Part shown: positions 45,647 through 55,360 of the stretch, piece by piece
Numbering within the stretch: the stretch's first letter is position 1
Layout: each line of letters starts with the position of its first letter
Assembly: GCF_900143275.1 (NCBI RefSeq)
Contig: NZ_FSRO01000001.1
Coordinates: forward strand, 620,001-684,000
Length of the DNA stretch: 64,000 nucleotides
Origin: Nitrosomonas cryotolerans ATCC 49181
GTDB lineage: Bacteria > Pseudomonadota > Gammaproteobacteria > Burkholderiales > Nitrosomonadaceae
Direction of reading: 5' to 3'
The notes under the pieces: model-generated
The model's input: only the letters and a program-made list of their open reading frames with translations
What the model was told of the DNA's origin: nothing
The model's database searches: none
Translations under genes and position numbers: made by a program

Positions 45647-45767
45647 GACTGTCTCGTAATAGGAGACCTTTGCAAAAGACTCAATAGAATTTACAAAAAT
45701 TTCAATTGTTAATAATCAATAAGTTGTATAGTAAAAAAATGGGTGAATCCTATATTACGAGACAGTC
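45647..45767. repeat. GACTGTCTCG miniature inverted-repeat element (121 bp)
   Basis: Ends gactgtctcgtaata and tattacgagacagtc are exact 15-bp inverted repeats. The interior is AT-rich with no gene. It is itself interrupted by a 20-bp copy of the GAGAC family (45663-45682). It ends eight bases before the stop codon of the minus-strand TonB-like gene. No target duplication is clear. Confidence 0.75.
45663..45682. repeat. GAGAC-family element, copy C, reduced to 20 bp
   Basis: The sequence gagacctttgcaaaagactc is two terminal repeats fused head to head with nothing between, flanked by the exact 5-bp duplication aatag (45658-45662 and 45683-45687). It lies within another miniature element, so the order of insertion is clear. 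Confidence 0.75.
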
Positions 45768-45774
45768 TCATTAT

Positions 45775-46644
45775 CTATCGGCCGTGCGATATGGTATGCC
45801 GGCCAAAAAATTCACGCATTAGAAAGTCTTCTAGTCCTGAATTATCTTTTACACGTGCAGATAGCACAATGATGCTGTTGAGTCGTTGTGATTCCCAATT
45901 AAAATCACCTTGGTGATATTGGCGAATCAACTGAATCATCCTGCGAATAATTGCGCGTTCGACGTCGCCGCCTGCTCCCGCATCAACTTGAATGAGCTCA
46001 AGCCGGGGGGTGCTCATGCTTGTCGTCCAGGCGCGGAATGAAAATTCGGCAGTCCGCGGCCCCATTCTAATAATATGAAATATGCCATTGGTACCAGGCG
46101 TTTGGAGATTGCGCCTGATATTAGCCATTCTAATTTCATCTTCTGAAGGTGAAGGCTTGGAGGCAACAGGATTGGTCTTTTCAGGATCATCAAAAATTCC
46201 GGCTGTACGGCGCCGTGCCCGGGCCTGATTAATGTAGTCGGTTAAATCTGTAGGCGGTGTTGCCGAATTGGATTCGGATGGTGGATTGGATGGGGCCTGA
46301 ATTTTCGCTTTTTTCTGATTGGGGGTGGGTGGCGGGTTGAGCGGGGTTTCCATCTTTGCCTGATTTTGTTTAAGTAGAGGCTGTTTTGGTTTTATTTTTT
46401 TGATACTTTCCGGTTTAACCTGGGGTTGAATTTGAGGGTTTTTGCGAGGAGGTAATGCGGGCTTTTCTGCTAGCTTTGATTCCGGTAATTCAACAAAACG
46501 CGCTTCGATTGGCGGTGGAGTTGCAATTTCTATCTTTGGTGATGTTAGAAAAAATCCAAATCCCCATATTATGGTCAGCCAGACAAGCACAGCCAGTGGT
46601 AATGGCCACCAGAAATGAATTTCTACTGATCTAGAGCTGCGCAT
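45775..46644 (-). CDS. TonB-like energy-transducer protein
   Basis: About 289 residues from the ATG at 46644; an in-frame TTG at 46674 overlaps exbD. One N-terminal membrane helix (PLPLAVLVWLTIIWGFGFFL) anchors the protein. A long proline/lysine-rich stretch follows (KPESIKKIKPKQPLLKQNQA and similar, about 55-150), as in TonB rods. The C-terminal domain (about 190-289: IRRNLQTPGTNGIFHIIRMG, then ERAIIRRMIQLIRQYHQGDF) is not the canonical TonB fold that I know. Third gene after ExbB- and ExbD-type proteins, so it probably transmits proton-motive energy to an outer-membrane partner not in this window. Confidence 0.72.
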   Translation of the reverse strand: MRSSRSVEIHFWWPLPLAVLVWLTIIWGFGFFLTSPKIEIATPPPIEARFVELPESKLAEKPALPPRKNPQIQPQVKPESIKKIKPKQPLLKQNQAKMETPLNPPPTPNQKKAKIQAPSNPPSESNSATPPTDLTDYINQARARRRTAGIFDDPEKTNPVASKPSPSEDEIRMANIRRNLQTPGTNGIFHIIRMGPRTAEFSFRAWTTSMSTPRLELIQVDAGAGGDVERAIIRRMIQLIRQYHQGDFNWESQRLNSIIVLSARVKDNSGLEDFLMREFFGRHTISHGR

Positions 46645-46654
46645 ATTATTCAGA

Positions 46655-47056
46655 TTATTTATGTTGCACCGCAATTAAGAATTGCTGGGCGCCGGCGGCT
46701 CGCGCTTGTAACATTGCCTGCACTACAATACCTTGTGGCGCTTCATTATCTGCGGATACGATTAGTTGCTGTTGTGAATCGTGGAGTAATGGCTTGAGCG
46801 TGGCGGCCAGCGTTTCTAATGTGACGGATGTCCGGTTAATAAATATTTTGCTATCGCTTGTCAGTGTCAATGTTACCGGCGTGTCGGTACTGAGTTTTTC
46901 AGCTTTTCCTTGTGGCAGGTTGACCGGTAATGAGTCGAGATGCTGCATGGATAATGAAGCAAGAATAAACGTTGCCAGCAGGAAGAACATGACATCAATC
47001 ATAGGAATAATTTCGATTCGGCCCTTGCGAGCCATTCTGGATTTACGCAGTTTCAT
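46655..47056 (-). CDS. ExbD/TolR-family biopolymer transport protein
   Basis: About 133 residues from the ATG at 47056, which overlaps the end of the ExbB-like gene. The single helix with the essential Asp is in IIPMIDVMFFLLATFILASL (about 17-36), followed by the periplasmic domain (LPVNLPQGKAEKL, then QQQLIVSADNEAPQG). ExbD works with ExbB as a proton-driven motor. The longer open frame upstream lies inside exbB and lacks family features. Confidence 0.9.
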   Translation of the reverse strand: MKLRKSRMARKGRIEIIPMIDVMFFLLATFILASLSMQHLDSLPVNLPQGKAEKLSTDTPVTLTLTSDSKIFINRTSVTLETLAATLKPLLHDSQQQLIVSADNEAPQGIVVQAMLQARAAGAQQFLIAVQHK

Positions 47057-47690
47057 GGTTATCATCCTGCTGATCCAAACGGATATGATCAATGAGTCGT
47101 GTTCCCAAGCGCTCCATTTCATCCATTGTTTGTGATTCCAGACGAGAAAAGTAATTAAAGCCAAATAATGCAATCAATGCGATCAGTAAGCCCACTACTG
47201 TTGCAATGAGTGCCTCAGCGACGCCGCCGGTTACCACCGTAGGATTTACAATGCCATCACTGCCAATTATTTGGAAAGCACGCATCATGCCAAGAACCGT
47301 CCCGACTAGCCCGAGCAAGGGTGCGGCTGTGACGATGGTCTCTAGTACCCATAGTCTCCGAGCGAGTGCTGCTTCAATTAACTGGGCTTCATCAGCGGCA
47401 CGAGATTCGGTCCACCATGATGGTCGATGTCGGTTGGAGATGACTACCTCAAAGAACCGCTTATAATAATGGCGTTTATCCAGTCCCGACAGTATTTTTT
47501 CCAGATCTTCCCATTTAAAGCCATAAGTCTCAACAAGATTCAATAAATCATGAGACAGGCGAGCGAAGCGCCAATAAAGAAATGCTTTTTCAAGCATAAT
47601 TGTTAAAGCGATGATCGCCAGTAAAGATAGCGGCAGAATAATTACCCCACCGAGTTTGAGTGTGAGCCAGGCTTGATTGAATGCTTCCAT
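47043..47690 (-). CDS. ExbB/TolQ/MotA-family proton channel protein
   Basis: About 215 residues from the ATG at 47690 (GGAG upstream); a TTG four codons earlier is possible. Three membrane helices are visible: GGVIILPLSLLAIIALTIML, IVTAAPLLGLVGTVLGMMRA and VAEALIATVVGLLIALIALF. The LLGLVGTVxGM and GxxEALxxTxxGLxxAI patterns are family signatures. It forms the motor with ExbD and energises the TonB-like protein. No tolA, tolB or pal genes are nearby, so the set is ExbBD-TonB rather than Tol-Pal. Confidence 0.92.
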   Translation of the reverse strand: MEAFNQAWLTLKLGGVIILPLSLLAIIALTIMLEKAFLYWRFARLSHDLLNLVETYGFKWEDLEKILSGLDKRHYYKRFFEVVISNRHRPSWWTESRAADEAQLIEAALARRLWVLETIVTAAPLLGLVGTVLGMMRAFQIIGSDGIVNPTVVTGGVAEALIATVVGLLIALIALFGFNYFSRLESQTMDEMERLGTRLIDHIRLDQQDDNHETA

Positions 47691-47702
47691 AATGATCTCC
47701 AA

Positions 47703-48137
47703 ATTGGACGTATTGTCCCAGGTGCTCTCAGCTAGTTAGAAAATTTATTGATACCAGAATTAGAACCTTTGATTCAATCTGGGGTATATCGAGTCAAATT
47801 CTACTATCGTTTCAGATTTAATAAAGATAGGCTGCTTTGCTCGATCAGGATTGATGTATTTCTTAAATGTTTTTTGCAAATATCGCCTATGTGCTTAACT
47901 GTGAAACCTAGCTCCGTTCACTAGGATTTCGTGACCTATTTCAGAGCACTATTTCGACGATCAGAGGCCTTTGCAAAACCCCAATAGTTGAAAAATTAAC
48001 CCTTTGAGACTTTTGTAAAAGCCTCGATCAGTTAAACGGGTGCGATGTAACAGCGTCTGAGTGCTGAGAGTCAGTATCGCCTGGTCAGGTTTTATAACGA
48101 TCACATATTAGGTAACAATTTGATGGTGTAGTACGAA
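47703..48137. other. Intergenic region between exbB and cysG
   Basis: About 430 bases with no gene. It contains GAGAC-family copy D (47964-48025). The promoter of the exbB operon should lie in 47700-47820, which is AT-rich but has no box that I would single out. Confidence 0.4.
47964..48025. repeat. GAGAC-family miniature element, copy D (62 bp)
   Basis: Ends gaggcctttgcaaaacccc and gagacttttgtaaaagcctc are inverted repeats, with exact 5-bp duplication gatca on each side (47959-47963 and 48026-48030). The interior is only about 25 bases. Confidence 0.85.
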
Positions 48138-49559
48138 TTAGTTTGATGGTGATGTGCTTGACTGAGACGTATTTTCTATTGGCTGGAACCAGGTAAGTTT
48201 GGGGTGCAATTTGACGACCTCACCTACGATTATAAGCGTGGGGGGAGTTAGGTTAGCAGCGGCTGTGAGGTCGGGAAGTGTTTTGAGCGATCCAATGATG
48301 ATCTTTTGTTTTTGGGTTGTTCCTTGCTGAATAATAGCAGCAGGCATTGTGTCGGGTAATCCATGGGATATCAATTGCTGACACAAAACGGGCAACCCGA
48401 GTGATCCCATGTAAATTACGATCGTCTGCTGTGGCCGAGCCAGCGTAGGCCAATCCAGATTGATACTGTCGTTTTTTAGGTGACCGGTTACGAAGATGCA
48501 TGATTGTGCATAGTCTCTGTGGGTGAGTGGAATGCCGGCATAAGCAGCAACACCTGAGGCAGCTGTAATGCCTGGTACGACTTGGAATGGAATATGATGA
48601 TCAGTTAAAGTTTCAATTTCTTCACCACCACGACCAAAAATAAAAGGATCGCCCCCTTTGAGTCTTAATACGCGCTTACCTTCTTTGGCTAACCGTACGA
48701 GTAAGTTATTAATGGATTCTTGAGGTATCGTATGCTTATTGCGTTCTTTTCCCGCATAAATACGGGATGCGTCCCGACGTACCATGTTGAGGATCGCAGG
48801 TGAAACGAGACGATCATAAACGACTACATCTGCTTGTTGCATTAAACGCATGGCGCGAAAAGTAAGTAGATCCGGGTTCCCAGGTCCTGCACCGACCAGA
48901 TAAACTTCTCCTGGTGGGATATCGTCTATCTCGCCTTGCAATGCATTCGCGAGATAGTTTTTGGCTGCTTGGTCCTTTCCAGCGAGTACCATTTCAGAAA
49001 ATGACCCTTGTAAATGTTTCTCCCAGAATAAGCGTCGTTTTTGTGGATGAGAAAAATGTTGTTTTACCTGTTCCCGAAACTGAGCAGCATAGTTGACTAA
49101 GCGGCCATATGCTTCCGGTATTATCGTTTCCAGATGTGCACGTAGCAATCTTGCTAGTACAGGTGATTTGCCGCTACTGGATACAGCAATCAGCAATGGC
49201 GAACGATCGACAATTGACGGCATGATAAATGAGCACAAATCTGGATTATCGACTACATTTACGGGGATACGTAGTATTTTTGCAGATTCTGAAACCAGTT
49301 GATTGGTCGCACGATCATTGGTGGCTGCGATGACTAAGATAACATTCGCAAGGTGCTCTGGATGAAAATATTCTGCGCGATGCGTAATATTACCCTGGTT
49401 TAATTGTGCATTTAATTTTTCATCCAGTTCAGGTGAAACAACAATAACGTGTGCATTTGCTTGTAGCAAAAGTGTAACTTTACGAGCTGCAACTTCTCCA
49501 CCACCAACGACCAAGCAGTTCTGGTTCTTGATATTGATAAAAATAGGCAAGAAGTCCAT
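48138..49559 (-). CDS. cysG: Siroheme synthase CysG (three activities)
   Basis: A 473-residue fusion protein. Residues 1-210 are the precorrin-2 dehydrogenase/ferrochelatase, with the NAD-binding VVGGGEVAARKVTLLL and the region VSSSGKSPVLARLLR. Residues 215-460 are the uroporphyrinogen-III C-methyltransferase, with VYLVGAGPGNPDLLTFRAMR, VVYDRLVS, KGGDPFIFGRGGEE and VPGITAASGVAAYAGIPLTH. It converts uroporphyrinogen III to siroheme, the cofactor of sulfite and nitrite reductases. Monocistronic here; pstS lies upstream on the same strand, 137 bases away. Confidence 0.97.
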   Translation of the reverse strand: MDFLPIFINIKNQNCLVVGGGEVAARKVTLLLQANAHVIVVSPELDEKLNAQLNQGNITHRAEYFHPEHLANVILVIAATNDRATNQLVSESAKILRIPVNVVDNPDLCSFIMPSIVDRSPLLIAVSSSGKSPVLARLLRAHLETIIPEAYGRLVNYAAQFREQVKQHFSHPQKRRLFWEKHLQGSFSEMVLAGKDQAAKNYLANALQGEIDDIPPGEVYLVGAGPGNPDLLTFRAMRLMQQADVVVYDRLVSPAILNMVRRDASRIYAGKERNKHTIPQESINNLLVRLAKEGKRVLRLKGGDPFIFGRGGEEIETLTDHHIPFQVVPGITAASGVAAYAGIPLTHRDYAQSCIFVTGHLKNDSINLDWPTLARPQQTIVIYMGSLGLPVLCQQLISHGLPDTMPAAIIQQGTTQKQKIIIGSLKTLPDLTAAANLTPPTLIIVGEVVKLHPKLTWFQPIENTSQSSTSPSN

Positions 49560-49696
49560 TTATCCCCAAATTAAAGTTTTGCTACAAGCTTCAGTATAGG
49601 AACGTCGTCCTCCAAAAGCAGATATTGATTCACGTTAGTCAGATTTAGCTCATAGTAAAAAGATAGTCAGTTCGAGTTTTAATTCTGGAGAATTTT

Positions 49697-50701
49697 CTAG
49701 AAACGACTCTCTCGTTTGAGCACTTCATTAATCTGGACGCCTATTTCAGATTGGCCATTAAATACCGTGCCTGTTTTTTGTTTGTTAAGATGCTCAATAT
49801 TGAGATGATATATCTCAGTTGGCAGGGGAAAGTATTTTACTTCCGTGACGAGTGCAGGCGCATTATCCATATAATATTTTATAAATTCTTTAATTTCCGG
49901 TTTTTTTGTAGACTTGGCATTAACATAGATAAAAATGGGTCGGGATAAAGGCTGATAACTGCCATCCTCTACTGATTTAGCGGAAGGAAGGACACCACCT
50001 TTACCGCCGTCTACCGCGACAGCGCGAATTTTTTTCTGGTTTTCAATGTAGTAGGCAAAACCAAAGAAACCTAAAGCATACATGTCGCTTGCAACGCCTT
50101 GCACCAGTACGTTGTCATCTTCAGAGGCAGTATAATCACCACGACTGGACTTAGGTTTACCGACGACCGCTTCAGTGAAATATTCAAATGTACCAGAGTC
50201 CGCACCGGGGCCAAAGAGTTTAATCCGTTTATCAGGCCACGCTTGATTTACTTGGTTCCAGTGGCTAATTTTACCCTGAGCAGCCGGCTCCCAGATTTTC
50301 TTTAATTCTTGAATAGTAATGCTTTGACTCCACAAATTTTTAGGATTAACTGCTATGGTTAGTGCATCAAATGCTATGGGCATTTCAATATAGTGTATGC
50401 CTGCAGCTTTGCACGTATCCATTTCTAACTTTGTAATTGCCCGTGAAGCATTCACAATATCTATTTCATCTCGGCAGAATTTCTTGAAACCACCACCGGT
50501 TCCAGAAATGCCAACCGTAACCCTAATGGCGCCGCGCTTGGCTATTTGAAAGTCTTCCGCGACCGCTTCTGTAATTGGATAGACAGTACTGGAGCCATCA
50601 ATTTTAATGATTGGGCTGGCATTCGTAGTACTAATGCTAAACCATATTCCAAGTATGATGATTGCTACAACATATATTCTGGGGCTTATTAAATTTAACA
50701 T
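49697..50701 (-). CDS. pstS: PstS-family phosphate-binding protein
   Basis: A 334-residue periplasmic binding protein with a signal peptide ([20 protein letters not shown]). Phosphate-contact motifs are [19 protein letters not shown] near the mature start, [20 protein letters not shown] and [17 protein letters not shown]. The sequence is closest in style to the PstS/SphX group that feeds the Pst importer. The pstC, pstA and pstB genes are not adjacent, so this is a stand-alone receptor gene. Its ribosome site is good (ttggaga). A Pho-box-like site lies about 95 bases upstream. Confidence 0.92.
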   Translation of the reverse strand: MLNLISPRIYVVAIIILGIWFSISTTNASPIIKIDGSSTVYPITEAVAEDFQIAKRGAIRVTVGISGTGGGFKKFCRDEIDIVNASRAITKLEMDTCKAAGIHYIEMPIAFDALTIAVNPKNLWSQSITIQELKKIWEPAAQGKISHWNQVNQAWPDKRIKLFGPGADSGTFEYFTEAVVGKPKSSRGDYTASEDDNVLVQGVASDMYALGFFGFAYYIENQKKIRAVAVDGGKGGVLPSAKSVEDGSYQPLSRPIFIYVNAKSTKKPEIKEFIKYYMDNAPALVTEVKYFPLPTEIYHLNIEHLNKQKTGTVFNGQSEIGVQINEVLKRESRF

Positions 50702-50793
50702 TTTTATTCTCCAAATTGTTATAGGATGCAGTAGCTATCTAGTATAAAAGTGTCTTTGTACATTTTTTGAAATAGGTATGGTAAGTCAAAAGT

Positions 50794-50811
50794 ATTACAG
50801 AATTGTGACAA
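50794..50811 (-). promoter_or_regulatory. Pho-box-like site upstream of pstS
   Basis: On the minus strand the sequence is ttgtcacaattctgtaat: two TGTMA-type half-sites 11 bases apart, close to the PhoB consensus of direct ctgtcat repeats. It fits phosphate-starvation control of pstS. The core promoter between it and the gene is not obvious. Confidence 0.6.
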
Positions 50812-50951
50812 TCGAATTATTAGTTATAGAGTGCCTGATGAGAGTAGTGGTAAAAAAGCCCGCTTAAGTTACTGCTTTAATCAGGTTATAAAATAAAGAA
50901 AATAGCAACAATATAACCTGTTAATGTTTATTGAATATAATTGCTTTGTTT

Positions 50952-52316
50952 TTATTCTGTTACGCTGGCATTTTGTACGGTATTGGCTATTTGTTCTGCC
51001 CAATAGTTAACTTTCTGTTTTAATTTCCCTTCTACCATAACGCGTATCAGAGGCTCGGTGCCTGATGCACGTAACAGTACACGCCCATTGACACTAAGAT
51101 CACTTTCGGCTTCTTTTTGGATGGTAGTGATGGCTTGACTCATACGAAAGTTAAATTTCCCCGGAATTTTTACATTGATGAGACATTGTGGATAAAGTGT
51201 AATGTCACGCACTGATTCAGCCAATGTCTTGCCGGTATCACGTAGCGCATATAGGACCTGTAAAGCAGAAATAATACCGTCACCTGTGGTATGCTTATCG
51301 ATACAGATAATGTGCCCGGAGCTTTCACCCCCTAATTGCCAGTTTTTTTCTTGCAGTAATTCTAATACATAGCGGTCGCCAACATTGCTACGGAGAAAGG
51401 GGATATCTAATTCTCTGAAACTATTTTCTATGGCAAGGTTAGTCATTAGGGTGCCGACTATTCCACCTTTGAGCAGATCTTTCTGCTGTCGGTGTCTGGC
51501 AATAATATAGATTAGCTGATCACCGTCATAAGGCGTACCTTCACTATCGACCATGATTACACGATCGCCGTCACCATCAAGTGCGATACCGAGATCAGCA
51601 TGATGTGATTTGACCGCTTTTTGTAGTGTTGCGCTATATGTAGCGCCACATTCATGATTAATATTCAGACCATCGGGTTGTGCTCCGATAGTGATTACGT
51701 CTGCTCCTAACTCGTGTAGTACATGTCCTGCTATGTGATATGCTGCTCCATTGGCGCAATCAACCACAATACGTAAGCCACGCAGATCAAGATGGTAAGG
51801 GAAAGAGCTTTTACAGAATTCGATATAACGTCCTGTCGCATCTTTAAGGCGCTGTACTTTACCAAGCTGTGCAGAGGATTCGATCTGTATGGGCGCGCTT
51901 AGTCCGGCTTCAATTTTTTGTTCCATTGCATCAGGTAGCTTGCTGCCTTCAGCAGAAAAGAACTTGATACCATTATCTTCGAATAGATTGTGCGAAGCTG
52001 AAATTACAATTCCTGCCTGTAGCCGTAGTGCGCGGATAAGATAAGCGATTGCTGGAGTAGGCATGGGCCCAGACAAAAGTACATCCACTCCAGCCGCAGA
52101 TAGTCCAGCCTCTAATGCTGATTCCAGCAGATAGCCGGATACGCGGGTGTCTTTTCCGATCAGGACAGTGGGCCGCTCTCCTTTTATTAAATGCCAATCA
52201 GATGCGATCAACACTTTGCCCGCAGAATAGCCAAGATGCATGATAAATTCTGGCGTTATAGGTTCTTTCCCTACGCGACCTCGTATACCGTCTGTACCAA
52301 AATATTTTTTAGCCAA
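50952..52316 (-). CDS. glmM: Phosphoglucosamine mutase GlmM
   Basis: A 454-residue enzyme converting glucosamine-6-phosphate to glucosamine-1-phosphate for peptidoglycan and lipopolysaccharide precursors. MAKKYFGTDGIRGRVGKEP at the N-terminus is diagnostic. The phosphorylated serine is in GIVISASHNLFEDNG (about 107). The metal-binding DGDGDRVIMVD is at about 250 and the sugar-binding GGESSGHIICID at about 333. The phosphate-binding RASGTEPLIRVMVE lies near the C-terminus. It follows folP with a gap of 75 bases; glmM-folP-ftsH order is widely kept in proteobacteria. Confidence 0.98.
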   Translation of the reverse strand: MAKKYFGTDGIRGRVGKEPITPEFIMHLGYSAGKVLIASDWHLIKGERPTVLIGKDTRVSGYLLESALEAGLSAAGVDVLLSGPMPTPAIAYLIRALRLQAGIVISASHNLFEDNGIKFFSAEGSKLPDAMEQKIEAGLSAPIQIESSAQLGKVQRLKDATGRYIEFCKSSFPYHLDLRGLRIVVDCANGAAYHIAGHVLHELGADVITIGAQPDGLNINHECGATYSATLQKAVKSHHADLGIALDGDGDRVIMVDSEGTPYDGDQLIYIIARHRQQKDLLKGGIVGTLMTNLAIENSFRELDIPFLRSNVGDRYVLELLQEKNWQLGGESSGHIICIDKHTTGDGIISALQVLYALRDTGKTLAESVRDITLYPQCLINVKIPGKFNFRMSQAITTIQKEAESDLSVNGRVLLRASGTEPLIRVMVEGKLKQKVNYWAEQIANTVQNASVTE

Positions 52317-52391
52317 TTTGGGAAATCTATAAATAGTGAATAGGAGATAAATAAAAACACAGACGAAGCATACCTACCAGCTGTTTACATA

Positions 52392-53213
52392 TCAATCATT
52401 CAATGCAGTATACACAGCAAGTGCCGCTCTAGTTGCTTTGACATCATGTACACGCACAATTTTGGCACCTTTGATTACGGCTAGCAAGGCGGCGGCAACA
52501 CTTTCATGAATACGCTGACCTACCTCATTGCCGGTAATGGCGCCTAACATAGATTTACGTGATAATCCAACCAGAATAGGGACTCCGATGCTCATAAAAT
52601 CATCAAGATGGCGCAGTAATTCAAGATTATGTTGTAGTGATTTACCAAACCCAAAACCTGGATCGATGAGTAACCGATCGCGTGAGATGCCGGCGTTTTG
52701 TACTACGCTCAGGCGTTGTCGCAGAAAATTCATGACTTCTGTTACAACATGTGTATATTGAGGATCTTTTTGCATACTGTGAGGCTGACCCTGCATGTGC
52801 ATGAGACTAATGAATACATTAGTTTGGGCAATCGCTTCTACTGCACCCGGTGTACGCAGCGCATTGATATCGTTTATCATGGAAACACCGGATTCTATTG
52901 CATGTTTCATTACCTCGGGTTTGGAGGTATCGATCGAAATTGGTATATCTGTTCCAGTAAGCGCCTCTATTACAGGAATAACACGACTGAGTTCCTCTGC
53001 TACGGTGATGGATTGGCTACCTGGACGGGTTGATTCGCCACCGATGTCGAGTATATCTGCTCCTTCTTCAATTAAACATTTTGCATGGATAATGGCTTGT
53101 TTGGTGGAAACATAGCGTCCCCCATCCGAGAAAGAGTCGGGCGTGATGTTGATGACTCCCATGATGAGTGGGCGGCCAGAGGAGAAAAATTTAGTTAGCC
53201 GTAGTAAAGACAC
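52392..53213 (-). CDS. folP: Dihydropteroate synthase FolP
   Basis: A 273-residue TIM-barrel enzyme that joins p-aminobenzoate to the pterin pyrophosphate in folate synthesis; it is the sulfonamide target. Signature motifs: MGVINITPDSFSDGGRY (about 19-35), ADILDIGGESTRPGSQ (about 55), ISIDTSKPEVMKHA, and DPGFGFGKSLQHNLELLR (about 190). The start is GTG at 53213. It lies between ftsH, from which a terminator separates it, and glmM. The C-terminal R-V-H (KIVRVHDVKAT) contacts pterin phosphate. Confidence 0.98.
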   Translation of the reverse strand: MSLLRLTKFFSSGRPLIMGVINITPDSFSDGGRYVSTKQAIIHAKCLIEEGADILDIGGESTRPGSQSITVAEELSRVIPVIEALTGTDIPISIDTSKPEVMKHAIESGVSMINDINALRTPGAVEAIAQTNVFISLMHMQGQPHSMQKDPQYTHVVTEVMNFLRQRLSVVQNAGISRDRLLIDPGFGFGKSLQHNLELLRHLDDFMSIGVPILVGLSRKSMLGAITGNEVGQRIHESVAAALLAVIKGAKIVRVHDVKATRAALAVYTALND

Positions 53214-53242
53214 GATAAAGAAGAGAAAGCTGGAGGAAGAGG

Positions 53243-53293
53243 AAAAAAAACAGGATACGAAGAATATACTTAGTTATCTCGTATCCTGTTTTT
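53243..53293 (-). terminator. Terminator between ftsH and folP
   Basis: Stem caggatacga (53251-53260) with tcgtatcctg (53279-53288), an 18-base loop, and flanking A8 and T5 runs. On the minus strand it ends in eight T, 12 bases past the ftsH stop. It may act in both directions. Confidence 0.85.
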
Positions 53294-53304
53294 ATACTTC
53301 TTGA

Positions 53305-55212
53305 TTAATCTGTTTCTTTTGCTATTTCCTGCGGCGCCGCATCAGTTGCTGCTGCCTCCGGAGGAGGAGCATCATCCTTAGGTGGCGTTGATGTTGATAC
53401 GGGCTCAGGTGGGCGTGGAGGACGACCTTCCATGATGTCTTTAATCTGATCGCTGTTAATCGTTTCCCATTCCAATAAAGCTTTAGTCATTGCTTCTATT
53501 TTATCTTTATTTTCCTCAATTAATTTCCGCGCCAAGGTATATTGTTCATCGACAATTCGTCGAATCTCAGCATCAACCTTTTGCATGGTGGCTTCACTGA
53601 CATTTTTATGAGTAGTCACCGAGCGACCCAGAAAAACTTCGCCCTCATTTTCACCATATACCATGGTACCAAGAGAGTCTGACATTCCCCATTGAGTAAC
53701 CATGCGTCGCGCCATATCTGTTGCGCGTTCAAAGTCGTTAGAAGCTCCCGTAGTCATCTGCTTCATAAATACCTCTTCAGCAATGCGTCCACCAAACATT
53801 ACGGCAATGCTTTGTAGGATTTCTTCACGATCCATACTGAAACGATCTTCAGTGGGCAATTGCATGGTTACACCCAATGCCCGGCCACGTGGAATAATGG
53901 TCACTTTGTGCACCGGATCGGTCCTGGGTAGAAGTTGTGCTACTACGGCATGCCCTGATTCGTGGTAGGCAGTATTACGGCGCTCACGTTCCGGCATCAC
54001 AACAGAACGTCGTTCAGCACCCATAAATATTTTATCCTTAGCACGTTCAAAGTCGTCCATATCCACCAGTCTCTTATCACTACGTGCAGCGAATAAGGCG
54101 GCTTCGTTGACTAAGTTGGCTAAATCAGCACCCGACATACCAGGTGTTCCGCGTGCCAGAATATCTGCTTTAACATTAGGTGAAAGTGGTACCTTGCGCA
54201 TATGTACATGGAGTATCTGTTCGCGCCCACGTATATCAGGAAGTGGCACTGTTACCTGTCGGTCAAAACGTCCAGGACGTAGCAACGCAGGATCAAGGAC
54301 ATCTGGACGGTTGGTTGCTGCAATCACAATTACCCCGGCAGCACCTTCAAAACCATCCATTTCTACCAGCAACTGATTGAGCGTTTGTTCGCGCTCATCG
54401 TTGCCACCGCCTAATCCGGCACCGCGCTGACGACCTACTGCATCAATTTCATCAATAAAAATAATGCAAGGTGCATGCTTTTTAGCTTGTTCGAACATGT
54501 CTCGAACTCTTGATGCACCTACACCGACAAACATTTCGACAAAATCAGATCCAGAAATACTGAAAAATGGAACTTGAGCTTCGCCAGCAATGGCACGAGC
54601 TAAGAGTGTTTTTCCGGTTCCAGGGTTACCAACCATTAATACCCCGCGCGGAATACGTCCACCTAATTTCTGAAATTTGGTTGGGTCACGCAAGAATTCT
54701 ACAAGTTCCGAGACCTCTTCCTTAGCTTCTTCGCAGCCTGCAACGTCATTAAATGTGACTGGGTTGGCTGCTTTATCCAGCATACGCGCTTTACTTTTGC
54801 CAAACGAAAATGCGCCACCACTACGTCCGCCACCTTGCATTTGGCGCATAAAGAAAATCCATACCCCAATCAGTAGAAGCATGGGGAACCATGAGACGAA
54901 AATACTCATCAGCATGGATGGCTCTTCTTCCGGTTTTGCTTCAATAGCGACGCCAGATTTAAGTAAATCACTTACCATCCAGGGATCAGAAGGGGCGTAG
55001 GTAGTAAAGCGTCGACCATCGGACTTAGTGCCTCGTAATGTACGACCTTCAATAACCACCTTCGCAATCCTACCTTGCTTCAATTCATTAATGAATTGAG
55101 AATATTCCATTGGTACCTGTGCGGGCTGACGTACGCTGAACTGATTAAATACTGTCATCAGTACTAGTGCAATCACTAGCCAAATGGCCATATTTTTAAT
55201 TAGATTATTCAA
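53305..55212 (-). CDS. ftsH: ATP-dependent zinc metalloprotease FtsH
   Basis: A 635-residue membrane AAA protease that removes damaged membrane proteins and short-lived regulators. Two N-terminal helices ([18 protein letters not shown] and [19 protein letters not shown]) bracket a periplasmic domain. The AAA part has Walker A GNPGTGKT (about 195), Walker [16 protein letters not shown] and the second region of homology [19 protein letters not shown]. The protease zinc site is [10 protein letters not shown] (about 418-427). The C-terminal proline/alanine-rich tail is typical. Gene order rlmE-ftsH-folP-glmM is conserved in proteobacteria. Confidence 0.98.
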   Translation of the reverse strand: MNNLIKNMAIWLVIALVLMTVFNQFSVRQPAQVPMEYSQFINELKQGRIAKVVIEGRTLRGTKSDGRRFTTYAPSDPWMVSDLLKSGVAIEAKPEEEPSMLMSIFVSWFPMLLLIGVWIFFMRQMQGGGRSGGAFSFGKSKARMLDKAANPVTFNDVAGCEEAKEEVSELVEFLRDPTKFQKLGGRIPRGVLMVGNPGTGKTLLARAIAGEAQVPFFSISGSDFVEMFVGVGASRVRDMFEQAKKHAPCIIFIDEIDAVGRQRGAGLGGGNDEREQTLNQLLVEMDGFEGAAGVIVIAATNRPDVLDPALLRPGRFDRQVTVPLPDIRGREQILHVHMRKVPLSPNVKADILARGTPGMSGADLANLVNEAALFAARSDKRLVDMDDFERAKDKIFMGAERRSVVMPERERRNTAYHESGHAVVAQLLPRTDPVHKVTIIPRGRALGVTMQLPTEDRFSMDREEILQSIAVMFGGRIAEEVFMKQMTTGASNDFERATDMARRMVTQWGMSDSLGTMVYGENEGEVFLGRSVTTHKNVSEATMQKVDAEIRRIVDEQYTLARKLIEENKDKIEAMTKALLEWETINSDQIKDIMEGRPPRPPEPVSTSTPPKDDAPPPEAAATDAAPQEIAKETD

Positions 55213-55360
55213 AATAGCTCCTTGTCCTTGGTTTGCACCTTAACTTGCTTGATGCGTCATTCTAACCCCATTTTGTAATTTATAACAGAATGGGTTATGT
55301 ATACTTGCATTAAAACGGATGATTCTGTTTGAAACTTTCCCATGCCACAGGCCATATATT

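Noticed and set aside
45775-47690. Assignment of the ExbB/ExbD pair to the Tol-Pal system
   Set aside because: No tolA-like domain, tolB, pal or ybgF gene is adjacent, and the third gene is TonB-like.
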